Of a stretch of 64,000 nucleotides of DNA, positions 26,060 to 34,551 are shown in pieces. This DNA comes from Mesorhizobium sp. Z1-4 (lineage in GTDB: Bacteria; Pseudomonadota; Alphaproteobacteria; Rhizobiales; Rhizobiaceae): NCBI RefSeq assembly GCF_004000235.1, contig NZ_RCIO01000002.1:327501-391500 (forward strand). Reading direction: 5' to 3'. The stretch's first letter is position 1; each line of letters begins with the position of its first letter. The notes beneath the pieces were generated by a model. It saw nothing but the letters and a program-made list of their open reading frames with translations, was not told the DNA's origin and made no database searches. The position numbers and the translations under genes were made by a program.

Positions 26060-26764
26060 GTGAGGTTTGCCGTCGCCCCGGACCAGCCAACTGGAGCGCC
26101 CAGTCAGGGGCAGATTATCCGCGATGAACTGCTTGGACGGTTGCAGCGGGGCGAGATTGGCATCGACGACAGGCTGGTGGATACGGCTGTCGCGGCAGAA
26201 TTCGGCGTCTCCCGCATGCCTGCGCGGGATGCGCTGAAGCGGCTCGTTCACGAGGGGTATCTGGAGGCGACAACGCGCGGCTTCATGCTGCCGCGGGTCA
26301 CGCACCGCGAAATTCTCGAAATATTCGATCTGAGGCGGCTTCTGGAACCGAGGGCAGTGGCGCTGGTTGCACAGGCGATCGGGACGCCGCAGCTGGCGAT
26401 GCTGGAAAAATGCCTTGCCGACGCGCGTCATGCGACCAGGCTGGGCAACACCGAACTGATGTTCAAGGCGAGCGAACGTTTTCGCAATGGATGGATCGAC
26501 GCGATACCCAACGCATCGCTCAAACAGGCCATTCAGCGCTACATGACGCAGGTTCAAGCCGTGCGGATGCTGACTTTCCGGGACCCTGCCAATCACCCTT
26601 TGATCGTCGACGGCAACGCCGCTCTGCACGAAGCGCTGGCAAGGCGCGACGCCGTGGCTGCCGCCGATCATATCCTGCGGTTCGTCTATGAGGGCGAGCG
26701 CGCATATCTGGCCGCCGTCAAGGCAGATCTAAAACACATGTCGCAAACGGCGAAGTCTGCTTGA
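26060..26764 (+). CDS. GntR-family regulator, FCD subfamily (GntR3)
   Basis: A 234-residue protein with an N-terminal winged helix (DDRLVDTAVAAEFGVSRMPA) and an FCD domain (ILEIFDLRRLLEPRAVALVA; final DHILRFVYEGE). GTG 26060 is preferred; a TTG at 26021 would sit almost on the operator at 26007. It precedes the bicupin and liv genes on the same strand and faces the PLP-enzyme gene. It is the likely local repressor acting through CGTATACG. Confidence 0.9.
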   Translation: MRFAVAPDQPTGAPSQGQIIRDELLGRLQRGEIGIDDRLVDTAVAAEFGVSRMPARDALKRLVHEGYLEATTRGFMLPRVTHREILEIFDLRRLLEPRAVALVAQAIGTPQLAMLEKCLADARHATRLGNTELMFKASERFRNGWIDAIPNASLKQAIQRYMTQVQAVRMLTFRDPANHPLIVDGNAALHEALARRDAVAAADHILRFVYEGERAYLAAVKADLKHMSQTAKSA

Positions 26765-26795
26765 AGGGCTGGCTGGCGAGAAGAATGAGGACGCA

Positions 26796-27881
26796 ATGAC
26801 TGACACACGGGCCGAGTTCCGGCTGCCGACCGAAAATCTGAGCGACGATCTGCCCTTCTATACAAAGAAGCTTGGCATGCGCCTGGACATGATCTACCCG
26901 GCCGACAATCCCGAAATCGCAACGCTCTCGGGCCATGGCCTGCGTATCCGGCTGCAAAAAGGTGCGCCGGACGGCCCGGGAACGATACGGATCCTTACTG
27001 AAAATCCCGACGAATTCGCCGATGGCGCTCGCGAGCTCACGGCGCCGAACGGCACACGGGTCGAAATCGACGAGCTGAACCCGCCATTGGTCCTGCCGCG
27101 CACGGAGCACGCGTTTGTCGTGCGGCGGCTGGCCGACCAGGCACCGTGGGTCATCGGGCGCGCCGGAATGGAATATCGCGATCTCGTGCCGTCCCGGCTC
27201 GGCGGCGCGATGATTGCCTCGCACATCCGCGTGCCCGACGGGCCGGTGCCAGACATGGTGCATTTCCACAAGGTCGGTTTTCAGCTGATCTTCTGCATCC
27301 GTGGCTGGGTCGACGTGCTCTACGAAGATCAGGGCGGTGTCCGACGCCTTCACGCCGGCGACTGCTTTATCCAGCCGCCGCGGATCCGCCACCGGGTCAT
27401 GCACGCAGCGGACGGGATCGAGGTGATCGAGATCGGCGTGCCGGCAGAGCACATCACCGAGATCGACCACGAGATGGCGCTTCCGACCCAGGTCGAGCGG
27501 CCGGACCGAGAGTGGGACGGGCAGCGTTTCGTCCACAATCTGGCCAAGGACGGCGTGTTCGCGCCGTTCAGGGTTCCGGGATTTGAGGCTCGCGACACAA
27601 CGATCAACGAAAACACCAAAAGTGTTGCTTCGGTAATGGTGGCGCGGCCGGTAGCAGGGCAAGTGTCACCGTGGACCAAACACAGCGGCGATATCCTGTT
27701 CAATTTCGTGATGTCGGGGGATATGACGCTTGAAGGCGAGGGCAAAGACCCGTTCCGCCTGACTGCCGGAGACGCGTTCGTGATACCGCCGGAAATGGCG
27801 ACACGCTATGCCGATGCGACAACGGAGCTGCAATTGCTCGAGGTCAGTTTACCGGGCTCATTCAATACGACTATCCTGTAG
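26796..27881 (+). CDS. VOC-like plus double-cupin protein
   Basis: A 361-residue protein. Residues about 5-75 look like a single VOC/glyoxalase module (LPFYTKKLGMRLDMIYPAD). They are followed by two cupin domains: about 125-230 (MVHFHKVGFQLIFCIRGWVD, then HRVMHAADG) and about 250-355 (WTKHSGDILFNFVMSGDM, then FVIPPEMATRY). The first cupin retains histidines that can bind metal; the second has fewer. GAGGA lies upstream of the ATG. It sits between gntR3 and the Liv importer. A dioxygenase or isomerase role is possible but not proven. Confidence 0.75.
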   Translation: MTDTRAEFRLPTENLSDDLPFYTKKLGMRLDMIYPADNPEIATLSGHGLRIRLQKGAPDGPGTIRILTENPDEFADGARELTAPNGTRVEIDELNPPLVLPRTEHAFVVRRLADQAPWVIGRAGMEYRDLVPSRLGGAMIASHIRVPDGPVPDMVHFHKVGFQLIFCIRGWVDVLYEDQGGVRRLHAGDCFIQPPRIRHRVMHAADGIEVIEIGVPAEHITEIDHEMALPTQVERPDREWDGQRFVHNLAKDGVFAPFRVPGFEARDTTINENTKSVASVMVARPVAGQVSPWTKHSGDILFNFVMSGDMTLEGEGKDPFRLTAGDAFVIPPEMATRYADATTELQLLEVSLPGSFNTTIL

Positions 27882-27956
27882 CCCAAACCGGTCCCCGGCG
27901 GACTTCCGGCGGAGACCAAGAAGCATGACAATGAAAATTCAATGGGAGAGCATTCA

Positions 27957-29159
27957 ATGAGAAAGTCAATTATGCTTGTTGCGGCGTCTGCACTGCTGTG
28001 CAGCAGCGCGCTTGCCCAGGCCGCCGACACCAAGGTCGGCATCCTGATGGACATCACCGGGCCCATCGCCAACTTTATTCCGCCGCTGCAGAACGCTGCC
28101 AATCTGGCAGTCAAGCAGGTCAACGATCAGGGTGGCCTGCTCGATGGCAATGCCGTGGCCGTTTATGGCGACACCACCGGCACCTCTCAGGGTGCGGTCG
28201 ACGCGGCGCAGAAGCTCGCCAACGTCGAAAACGTGCCGATCGTCATGGGTGCGCTGATGTCGGGCACGACAATTGCCGCAGCGGAAGCCGTGTTCATTCC
28301 CACCGGCATAGTCCAGCTTTCGCCGACGGCCACGTCGCCGGCCATGACCGACATGAAAGACAACGATCTCGTCTACCGCATCGTGCCGTCGGACAATTTC
28401 CAGGGCGATGTTCTGGCCAAGATGGTGCTCGACGAAGGTATCAACAAAGTCGCAGTCACCTACGTCAACAACGACTATGGCGTCGGCATCGGACAGACCT
28501 TCATGGATGCGTATCGCGGCGCCGGCGGTGAAGTCGTTGCCGAGGTGAAGCACGAAGAAAAGAAGGATTCCTACCGGTCGGAACTCGCGAGCCTCACTCA
28601 GGGCGGCGCGGAAGCGCTCGTGGTGGTTGCTTATGCGGGCGATTCAGGCGGCAAGATCGTCAAGCAGGCGATCGAGGGAGGCCTGTTTACGCGTTTCATC
28701 GGAACCGACGGACTGCGCGATGATCTGCTTATCCAGAATGTCGGCGCCGAGGCTCTGAAGACGTCCTTCTTCTCGTCTCCGACGTCGCCCGCCGACAACC
28801 CTGCGCAAACGACCCTACATGCCGCATTTAATGCCGAATACGGTGAGGGTGCGGACAAGGCGTTTGTCGACCAGACCTACGACGCGACATTCCTGACCTT
28901 GCTGGCGATCGAGAAAGCCGGCTCGGCCGATAGGGCCAAGCTGGCAGCCGCATTGCGCGAGGTCGCGTCGGCACCCGGCGAGAAGGTGGGCCCGGGCGAA
29001 TGGTCCAAGGCCAAGCAGCTGATCTCGGAAGGCAAGGACATCGACTACGACGGCGCCGGCGGCACCTATGAATTCGATGCCAATGGCGACGTGCGGGGTT
29101 ACATCGGCAAGTTCGTTGCCGACGGCAGCTCGTACAAGCAGATAGCCGTTTTCGAATAA
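27957..29159 (+). CDS. livJ: Branched-chain-amino-acid-type ABC substrate-binding protein
   Basis: A 400-residue periplasmic receptor of the LivJ/amide-binding class, with a signal peptide of about 23 residues ending ALAQAAD. The mature start KVGILMDITGPIANFIPPL and the VDAAQKLANVENVPIVMGAL block are typical. GGGAGAG sets the start at ATG 27957. Receptors of this class bind branched-chain amino acids, but also amides, urea and aromatic acids. The gene is followed by all four other Liv genes in one operon. Confidence 0.93.
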   Translation: MRKSIMLVAASALLCSSALAQAADTKVGILMDITGPIANFIPPLQNAANLAVKQVNDQGGLLDGNAVAVYGDTTGTSQGAVDAAQKLANVENVPIVMGALMSGTTIAAAEAVFIPTGIVQLSPTATSPAMTDMKDNDLVYRIVPSDNFQGDVLAKMVLDEGINKVAVTYVNNDYGVGIGQTFMDAYRGAGGEVVAEVKHEEKKDSYRSELASLTQGGAEALVVVAYAGDSGGKIVKQAIEGGLFTRFIGTDGLRDDLLIQNVGAEALKTSFFSSPTSPADNPAQTTLHAAFNAEYGEGADKAFVDQTYDATFLTLLAIEKAGSADRAKLAAALREVASAPGEKVGPGEWSKAKQLISEGKDIDYDGAGGTYEFDANGDVRGYIGKFVADGSSYKQIAVFE

Positions 29160-29179
29160 GCGATCCTGAAGCCAGCTTC

Positions 29180-29953
29180 ATGATCCGGCTTGAAAGCATC
29201 TGCGTCGACTTCGGCGGCTTGCGCGCAATTGACCATGCAAGCTTCGAAGTCGAGGCGGGCCGCATCACCGGGCTGATCGGCCCGAATGGCGCGGGAAAAA
29301 CGACGGCTTTCAACGTCATAGCGGGAGCCGTCCGGCCGAGCGCCGGACGGGTCCTGTTCGACGGGAAAGACATTACCGGGCTGAAACCCTATCAGCGCGC
29401 GCAGCGGGGATTGGCGCGAACGTTTCAGATACCGCACGAATTCACCAGGCTGACCGTTCTGGAAAACCTGATGGCGGCGGCATCCGCCCCGGAGGGTGAG
29501 AACGTCTTCAACGTCGTGTTCCGGCGGGGCAGCTTCGATGCCGAGGAACGCGCGATCTATGACCGTGCCAGAGAAACGGTTCGGTTTCTGGAGCTCGAAC
29601 ATGTGATCGACGTTCCGGCCGGCAATCTCTCGGGAGGCCAGAAGAAGCTGGTGGAGCTCGGCCGTGCGCTGATGCGCGATCCGAAGATCATTCTCCTCGA
29701 CGAGATTGGCGCCGGCATCAACCGCACGCTGCTCGGCAAACTTGCCGACAAGATCAAGCTGCTGAACACCGAACAGGGGCTGACATTCTGCCTGATCGAA
29801 CACGACCTCGACTATGTTTCCAGGCTTTGCGACCACGTCTTGGTGATGGCGCAGGGGCAATTGCTGACGGAAGGGACCGTTGATCAGGTGCGTAACGATG
29901 AACGGGTGATCGAGGCCTATTTCGGCGGCGGCAAATACGAGGCGCAGGCATGA
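29180..29953 (+). CDS. livG: Liv-type ABC ATP-binding protein LivG
   Basis: A 257-residue ATPase with Walker A GPNGAGKTT, LSGGQKKLVELGRAL and Walker B IILLDEIGAG. Note that the usual DEPxAG reads DEIGAG; the catalytic Glu is retained. The C-terminal VIEAYFGGG is the LivG tail. It overlaps livF by 4 nt. Confidence 0.94.
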   Translation: MIRLESICVDFGGLRAIDHASFEVEAGRITGLIGPNGAGKTTAFNVIAGAVRPSAGRVLFDGKDITGLKPYQRAQRGLARTFQIPHEFTRLTVLENLMAAASAPEGENVFNVVFRRGSFDAEERAIYDRARETVRFLELEHVIDVPAGNLSGGQKKLVELGRALMRDPKIILLDEIGAGINRTLLGKLADKIKLLNTEQGLTFCLIEHDLDYVSRLCDHVLVMAQGQLLTEGTVDQVRNDERVIEAYFGGGKYEAQA

Positions 29954-30669
29954 GCCCGCTGCTCTCCATACGCGGCCTGACTGCCGGCTATGGCGGCCCC
30001 CCGATCATCGAGGACGTTTCGTTCGATGTCGCGGCAAACGAGATCGCCGTTATTCTCGGTCCCAACGGAGCCGGCAAATCGACGGTTCTGAAAACGATAT
30101 TCGCGCTGACGAAGGTTCTGTCCGGGGCGATCGATTTCGAAGGCACCGATATCGCCAGCCGCAAGACATCCGCGCTGGTGACGCTCGGCATGTCGGCAGT
30201 GCCGCAAAGCCGCAACGTTTTCCGCAATCTGACGGTGGATGAAAATCTCGACGTCGGCACATATGCCGCGCCGCCGGCAGACAAGGCGGCAACCCGCGAG
30301 AAGATACTCGAACTCTTTCCTGACCTTCGCGCGAAACTCAAGCAGCCGGCGGGTGAGCTCTCGGGCGGCCAGCGGCAGATGGTGGCCATAGGCCGCGCGA
30401 TGATGTGCGAGCCGAAGCTGATTTTGCTCGATGAGCCAACGGCCGGTCTTTCGCCGGCATATCTGGAACGGATCTTCGACCTGCTGCTCGACATCCGCAA
30501 AACCGGTGTGACCATCCTCATGGTTGAGCAGAACGCGCGTCAGGCGCTTCAGATTGCCGATCATGGCCACGTGCTGGTGAATGGAGGCAATTTCGCTTCC
30601 GGCACCGGCAAGGAACTGCTCGCCGACGAGGATGTGCGGCGGTCGTTCCTTGGAGGAACCCCGGAATGA
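29950..30669 (+). CDS. livF: Liv-type ABC ATP-binding protein LivF
   Basis: A 239-residue ATPase with Walker A GPNGAGKST, LSGGQRQMVAIGRAM, Walker B LILLDEPTAGLSP, and the LivF-type VEQNARQAL segment after the H-loop region. It starts within the livG stop (ATGA) and ends within the livH start (ATGA), so the three are translationally coupled. Confidence 0.95.
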   Translation: MSPLLSIRGLTAGYGGPPIIEDVSFDVAANEIAVILGPNGAGKSTVLKTIFALTKVLSGAIDFEGTDIASRKTSALVTLGMSAVPQSRNVFRNLTVDENLDVGTYAAPPADKAATREKILELFPDLRAKLKQPAGELSGGQRQMVAIGRAMMCEPKLILLDEPTAGLSPAYLERIFDLLLDIRKTGVTILMVEQNARQALQIADHGHVLVNGGNFASGTGKELLADEDVRRSFLGGTPE

Positions 30670-31559
30670 TCGACTTTATCAATTTCTACTTGTTTCCGGG
30701 GCTGGCCATCGGCTCGGTCTACGCGTTGGGCGCGGTCGGGATATCGATGATCTTCGGCATTCTGCGCTTTGCCCATTTCGCTCATGGCGACCTGATGACC
30801 GTGGGCACCTATGGTGTGCTCGCCGCGGCGGGCATCATCGCAATCAACCCGCTGCTGCTGGTTCCGTTCGGCATGGCGCTGGCGATCGTGGTGGCGCTGC
30901 TTGTCGACAAGGTTTTCTACCAGCCGCTGCGAACGCTGCCGACCATCTACACGGTGATTTCGTCATTCGGCGTAGCGCTGATCTTTCGGTCTCTGGTGCA
31001 GATGTTCTGGGGCTCCCAGAACCAGGTGTTCAATTCGGGCGGCGTGCGCCCGCCGCTCGTGCTCTTCGACACGTTCCGCATTTCCGTGCTGCATGTGCAG
31101 GCGGTTCTGGCGACAGCCTGCATCGCCGTCGCGCTGCACTTCTTCCTGTCGAGAACCAGAACCGGCCGGTCCATGCGCGCAGTTTCCGACGATCCTGAAC
31201 TGGCGGAAGTGTCCGGGCTGGATACCGAGAAGGTGGTTCGCTGGACCTGGATCATCGGTGCTGCGCTGGCAGCGATTGCCGGGCTTTTCGTAGCGATGGA
31301 TACCAGCGCGCACCCCAATCTCGGCTGGAACCTTCTGATGCCGATGTTCGCCGCGGCCATTCTGGGGGGCATCGGCAAACCTATGGGCGCGATGGCCGGC
31401 GGCTACATCATTGGACTGGCTGAAGAGCTGTCGTCCTACCACTGGATCGGCAACGAGGCGCTGATTTCGCCGTCCTACAAAACCGCTGTCGCCTTTGTGG
31501 TCATGATCGCGCTCTTGATCGTGAGACCGCAGGGGCTCTTCAAGGGGAGGCTTCTCTGA
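30666..31559 (+). CDS. livH: Liv-type ABC permease LivH
   Basis: A 297-residue inner-membrane permease, about eight helices. It starts with the family pattern GLAIGSVYALGAVGISMIFG and has FAHFAHGDLMTVGTY shortly after. The cytoplasmic loop with RAVSDDPELAEVSGLDTEKV is the LivH EAA-like region. It overlaps livF and livM. Confidence 0.95.
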   Translation: MIDFINFYLFPGLAIGSVYALGAVGISMIFGILRFAHFAHGDLMTVGTYGVLAAAGIIAINPLLLVPFGMALAIVVALLVDKVFYQPLRTLPTIYTVISSFGVALIFRSLVQMFWGSQNQVFNSGGVRPPLVLFDTFRISVLHVQAVLATACIAVALHFFLSRTRTGRSMRAVSDDPELAEVSGLDTEKVVRWTWIIGAALAAIAGLFVAMDTSAHPNLGWNLLMPMFAAAILGGIGKPMGAMAGGYIIGLAEELSSYHWIGNEALISPSYKTAVAFVVMIALLIVRPQGLFKGRLL

Positions 31560-32506
31560 TGGAACTGACGGGCCTCTTTTTCTACCTGGTCAGCATTCTG
31601 ATTGCCGGCGGCATTTATGCCCTGCTGTGCCTCGCGCTCAACATTCAGTGGGGTATGGGCGGGCTTTTCAACGCCGGTATTGCCGGTTTCTTCGCAGTCG
31701 GCGCCTATACATCTGCGATCCTGACCACGGAGATGTCCACCAAGCACCTTGGCGGATTTGGAATGCCGGTCGTCGTCGGGCTCATCGGCGCCGGTGTGCT
31801 GGCGGGCCTGATGGGCTGGGCGGTGGCGCGTATCTGCGTGCGGCTCAAAAGCGACTATCTCGCGATGGCGTCGATCGGCATCGCCGAGATCATGCGGCTT
31901 GTGATCGTCAACGAGAGCTGGGCAACCAATGGCAGTCTCGGCCTGGCCGGCATACCGCGCCCCTTCGGCGAGTTCGTCTCCGGCCGTTCTGCCGATCTGG
32001 TCTTCCTCGCCTATGTCTGGGCTGTGGTTCTGATCGTCTATCTGGTCGCGATGCGGCTTTATGACAGCCCGTGGGGCCGCAGCCTGCGGGCTATCCGCGA
32101 CAATGAGGTCTCAGCCGACGCGGCGGGCAAGAATATCGAGAAGTTCCGGGTGCAGACCTTCGTCATCGGCTGTGCGTTCATGGGGGTGGCCGGCGGGCTG
32201 TCGGCCCACTATTTCCGCTTCCTGTCGCCGTCTGCGACCGACCCGCTGCTGGTTACGTTTCTCACCTGGGTGATGCTGATGGCCGGCGGTTCCGGTAACA
32301 ATCGCGGTGCGATCGTCGGCGGCCTCGGCATATGGACGCTTTGGTCGGTCACCGAGATTTTCGTCAACAGGCTACCGCCCGAATGGGTGACGCGCAGTTC
32401 CTACATTCGCATGCTTCTGGTCGGCTTGCTGCTGCAGTTCGTGCTGCAGAAGTTCAGGGCAGGGATCATCCCTGAAAAATCTCCGCCCATCAGGTTCAGG
32501 GAATAA
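31559..32506 (+). CDS. livM: Liv-type ABC permease LivM
   Basis: A 315-residue permease with the LivM core: NIQWGMGGLFNAGIAGFFAVGAY, RLKSDYLAMASIGIAEIMRL and RAIRDNEVSADAAGKNIEKF. It shares one base with the livH stop. It ends 2 nt from the stop of the convergent thioesterase, so no room is left for a separate terminator. Confidence 0.95.
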   Translation: MELTGLFFYLVSILIAGGIYALLCLALNIQWGMGGLFNAGIAGFFAVGAYTSAILTTEMSTKHLGGFGMPVVVGLIGAGVLAGLMGWAVARICVRLKSDYLAMASIGIAEIMRLVIVNESWATNGSLGLAGIPRPFGEFVSGRSADLVFLAYVWAVVLIVYLVAMRLYDSPWGRSLRAIRDNEVSADAAGKNIEKFRVQTFVIGCAFMGVAGGLSAHYFRFLSPSATDPLLVTFLTWVMLMAGGSGNNRGAIVGGLGIWTLWSVTEIFVNRLPPEWVTRSSYIRMLLVGLLLQFVLQKFRAGIIPEKSPPIRFRE

Positions 32507-32508
32507 GC

Positions 32509-32943
32509 TCAGGCGCTGCCGGCGCCTTCTTCGACCAGCAGCGACAGGAGCATCTCCTTTACGGCGGGCGGCCAGGGGATCGAGCAGTGCTTGTCGAGAT
32601 CGCTGGCGGCCAGCACCTGCGTGCTCGACCAGCGCTTATTGCCTTCGCAGCTGATCTCGTGATGGACGGTTACCGACGAGCGGCCGACCCGGATCACCGT
32701 CAGTTCAAACTCCAGTTCGTCGCCGAAGAATGACGGACTGGAGAAATCGCTCGAGATATGAACTGTGGGCGTGCCCCACCGCTCATCCCAGATGATCTTG
32801 TGCCAGGGGAAGCCGATGTGAGCCCAGAACTCCTCGTTCACACCGTTGAGGATATTCAGGTAGGAAGGAAAATATGCGGTCCCGGAGATGTCGCAATCGC
32901 CGAAATGAAGCATCCGCTTGGTTCTGAAGACTTTCTCCACCAC
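32509..32943 (-). CDS. 4-hydroxybenzoyl-CoA-type thioesterase (hotdog fold)
   Basis: A 144-residue single-domain hotdog thioesterase. The N-terminal LHFGDCDISGTAYFPSY matches the 4-hydroxybenzoyl-CoA thioesterase signature, and Asp17 corresponds to the known catalytic Asp17 of the Pseudomonas enzyme. The GTG start has GGAAGGGA upstream. It is the last gene of the minus-strand operon, 69 nt after iorB. The inferred job is to release the free acid from the acyl-CoA produced by IorAB. The family also acts on other aryl- and acyl-CoAs. Confidence 0.88.
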   Translation of the reverse strand: MVEKVFRTKRMLHFGDCDISGTAYFPSYLNILNGVNEEFWAHIGFPWHKIIWDERWGTPTVHISSDFSSPSFFGDELEFELTVIRVGRSSVTVHHEISCEGNKRWSSTQVLAASDLDKHCSIPWPPAVKEMLLSLLVEEGAGSA

Positions 32944-33012
32944 TGATCCCTTCCTGCTGCTTTACGGGTTGCCGTAATAGCCGCAACAGCCGGCTCGGCT
33001 CAAGGGACCGGG

Positions 33013-34551
33013 TCAGGCGAAACTGCGTACCGTCTGCAAAGCGCCATCGAGAGCCTTGCCATTCTCGTCGACCAGGGCGGCTTCACGCAGGCGCCGCGCC
33101 CACTCGGCGGCGTCGTCGCGGCCTGCGAGCAGGTCAATCCCCTCCATCACGCGCGCATATTTGGATTGCCCGCGTGCATGAGTGTCGGAATAACCTTTAA
33201 TCAGCCGCTGGCAGCAGAGGATCTCGACCGCGAGATCGTAGTCGCGTCCGGCTTCTTCCATAGCGCGGCCAAGCCATGCCTCGATATGCGCCATCTCTTC
33301 GGCGTGGCGCAGCGTTTTCTTGCGCCAGCTTTTGAGGCCGCCAAGAAAATAGAGCGCGAGGAAGGTGGGCAGGCTGTCGGTGCGCATGCGCCGGCCCTTG
33401 TTAAACAGCCGGTCGATCAGCGCCATTCGCCGGGGGTTCTCTGCCCAGCGCGCGCCCATCTTCGCCGGCAGCATGGACACGATCTCCTCGGCGCGTGGAT
33501 GCAGGAACTCGGTAACGTGCATCACCTGGGCGTCGCCGCTGTTCATCTCAGCGGCGATGCGTTCGCGGCGGCCGGCCCGCGTCTTGGCATCGGCGACGCG
33601 GATGATGTCGTCATAGGCCATCGCATTGGCAAGATATTTTGCCGCTTCGCGGGTCAGCCGGCCATCGCCCTTGTCACTGGCGGCCACCTTTTCCAGCCGG
33701 TCCAGATAGTCCGCGCCATAGGCCAGGTCCTGAAACTGGACCACTTTCTTAAGCCCGGCTTCGGCGATCTCGACGGCTTCCGGCGGCAGCTTCCGCGCCC
33801 GCTCGGAAAGAGCCTGCCAGCCGCGCGAAAGACGGTCCGGTCCGACGACACCGGGCAACGATGTCGGGGCATGTGTCGCGGCAGTGTCGCTTGCGCCGGA
33901 GGATGCCTGGTCGAAACCTGCCGCGAAGGCGCGCAGGCTCGCCTCGACGCCCTTGCCGCTGGCGCGGATGGCATCTTCATAGGCTTCGCGCGGGAAGGGC
34001 AGCGCTCCGGAGCCTGCCAGCGCGCCGAAGAGAGTGGCGGAGATGACCGAACCGTTGCTGATCGCAAGCGCGTCGAAATCGGCGCAGATGAAGTGGCGCG
34101 CGGCGACTTCCGCGGCCGCCTTCACCTCTTCGCTTGAGGCGATGCCGTCGCCGGGCACCGTCTTTTCCGAGACGGCAAGCGAGCGATGGGTGGAACTGAT
34201 CAGCACGGTGCGGTCGGGCGTCACGAAACCGCGCATGATCGCGCGGCCAGCCTCCATCATCTCGGCGGTGATCATGATGTCGACATCGCCCGCCGCCGGC
34301 ATCAGCGAAAAGATCGGTGGTTTGTCGCCGGCCGGGGCCATCTCGACGTAATAGACGGTCGCGCCGGTGCGCTGTGCGACGCCCGCAACGCTGGTTGCCT
34401 GCGCGGCATAGCCGCTGGCGCGCGCCATGGATTCGATCCAGTTGGTGAGAACGCCGCCGCCCTGACCGCCGACGGCAAGGATTGCCAGCTTGATGATGCC
34501 GCCCAGTCGCGGGTCTGCCTGGCGTGGCGCGAGCGCTTCGTGAACCGTCAT
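33013..34551 (-). CDS. iorB: Indolepyruvate oxidoreductase subunit beta (IorB), long form
   Basis: A 512-residue protein. Residues about 20-210 form the 2-oxoacid:ferredoxin oxidoreductase gamma-type domain (LAILAVGGQGGGVLTNWI, SVAGVAQRTGATVYYVEM). The remaining 300 residues are a helical C-terminal domain found in long IorB proteins; archaeal IorB has only the first domain. Start ATG 34551 overlaps the iorA stop. With IorA it should oxidatively decarboxylate aryl-pyruvates to aryl-acetyl-CoA. Confidence 0.92.
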   Translation of the reverse strand: MTVHEALAPRQADPRLGGIIKLAILAVGGQGGGVLTNWIESMARASGYAAQATSVAGVAQRTGATVYYVEMAPAGDKPPIFSLMPAAGDVDIMITAEMMEAGRAIMRGFVTPDRTVLISSTHRSLAVSEKTVPGDGIASSEEVKAAAEVAARHFICADFDALAISNGSVISATLFGALAGSGALPFPREAYEDAIRASGKGVEASLRAFAAGFDQASSGASDTAATHAPTSLPGVVGPDRLSRGWQALSERARKLPPEAVEIAEAGLKKVVQFQDLAYGADYLDRLEKVAASDKGDGRLTREAAKYLANAMAYDDIIRVADAKTRAGRRERIAAEMNSGDAQVMHVTEFLHPRAEEIVSMLPAKMGARWAENPRRMALIDRLFNKGRRMRTDSLPTFLALYFLGGLKSWRKKTLRHAEEMAHIEAWLGRAMEEAGRDYDLAVEILCCQRLIKGYSDTHARGQSKYARVMEGIDLLAGRDDAAEWARRLREAALVDENGKALDGALQTVRSFA

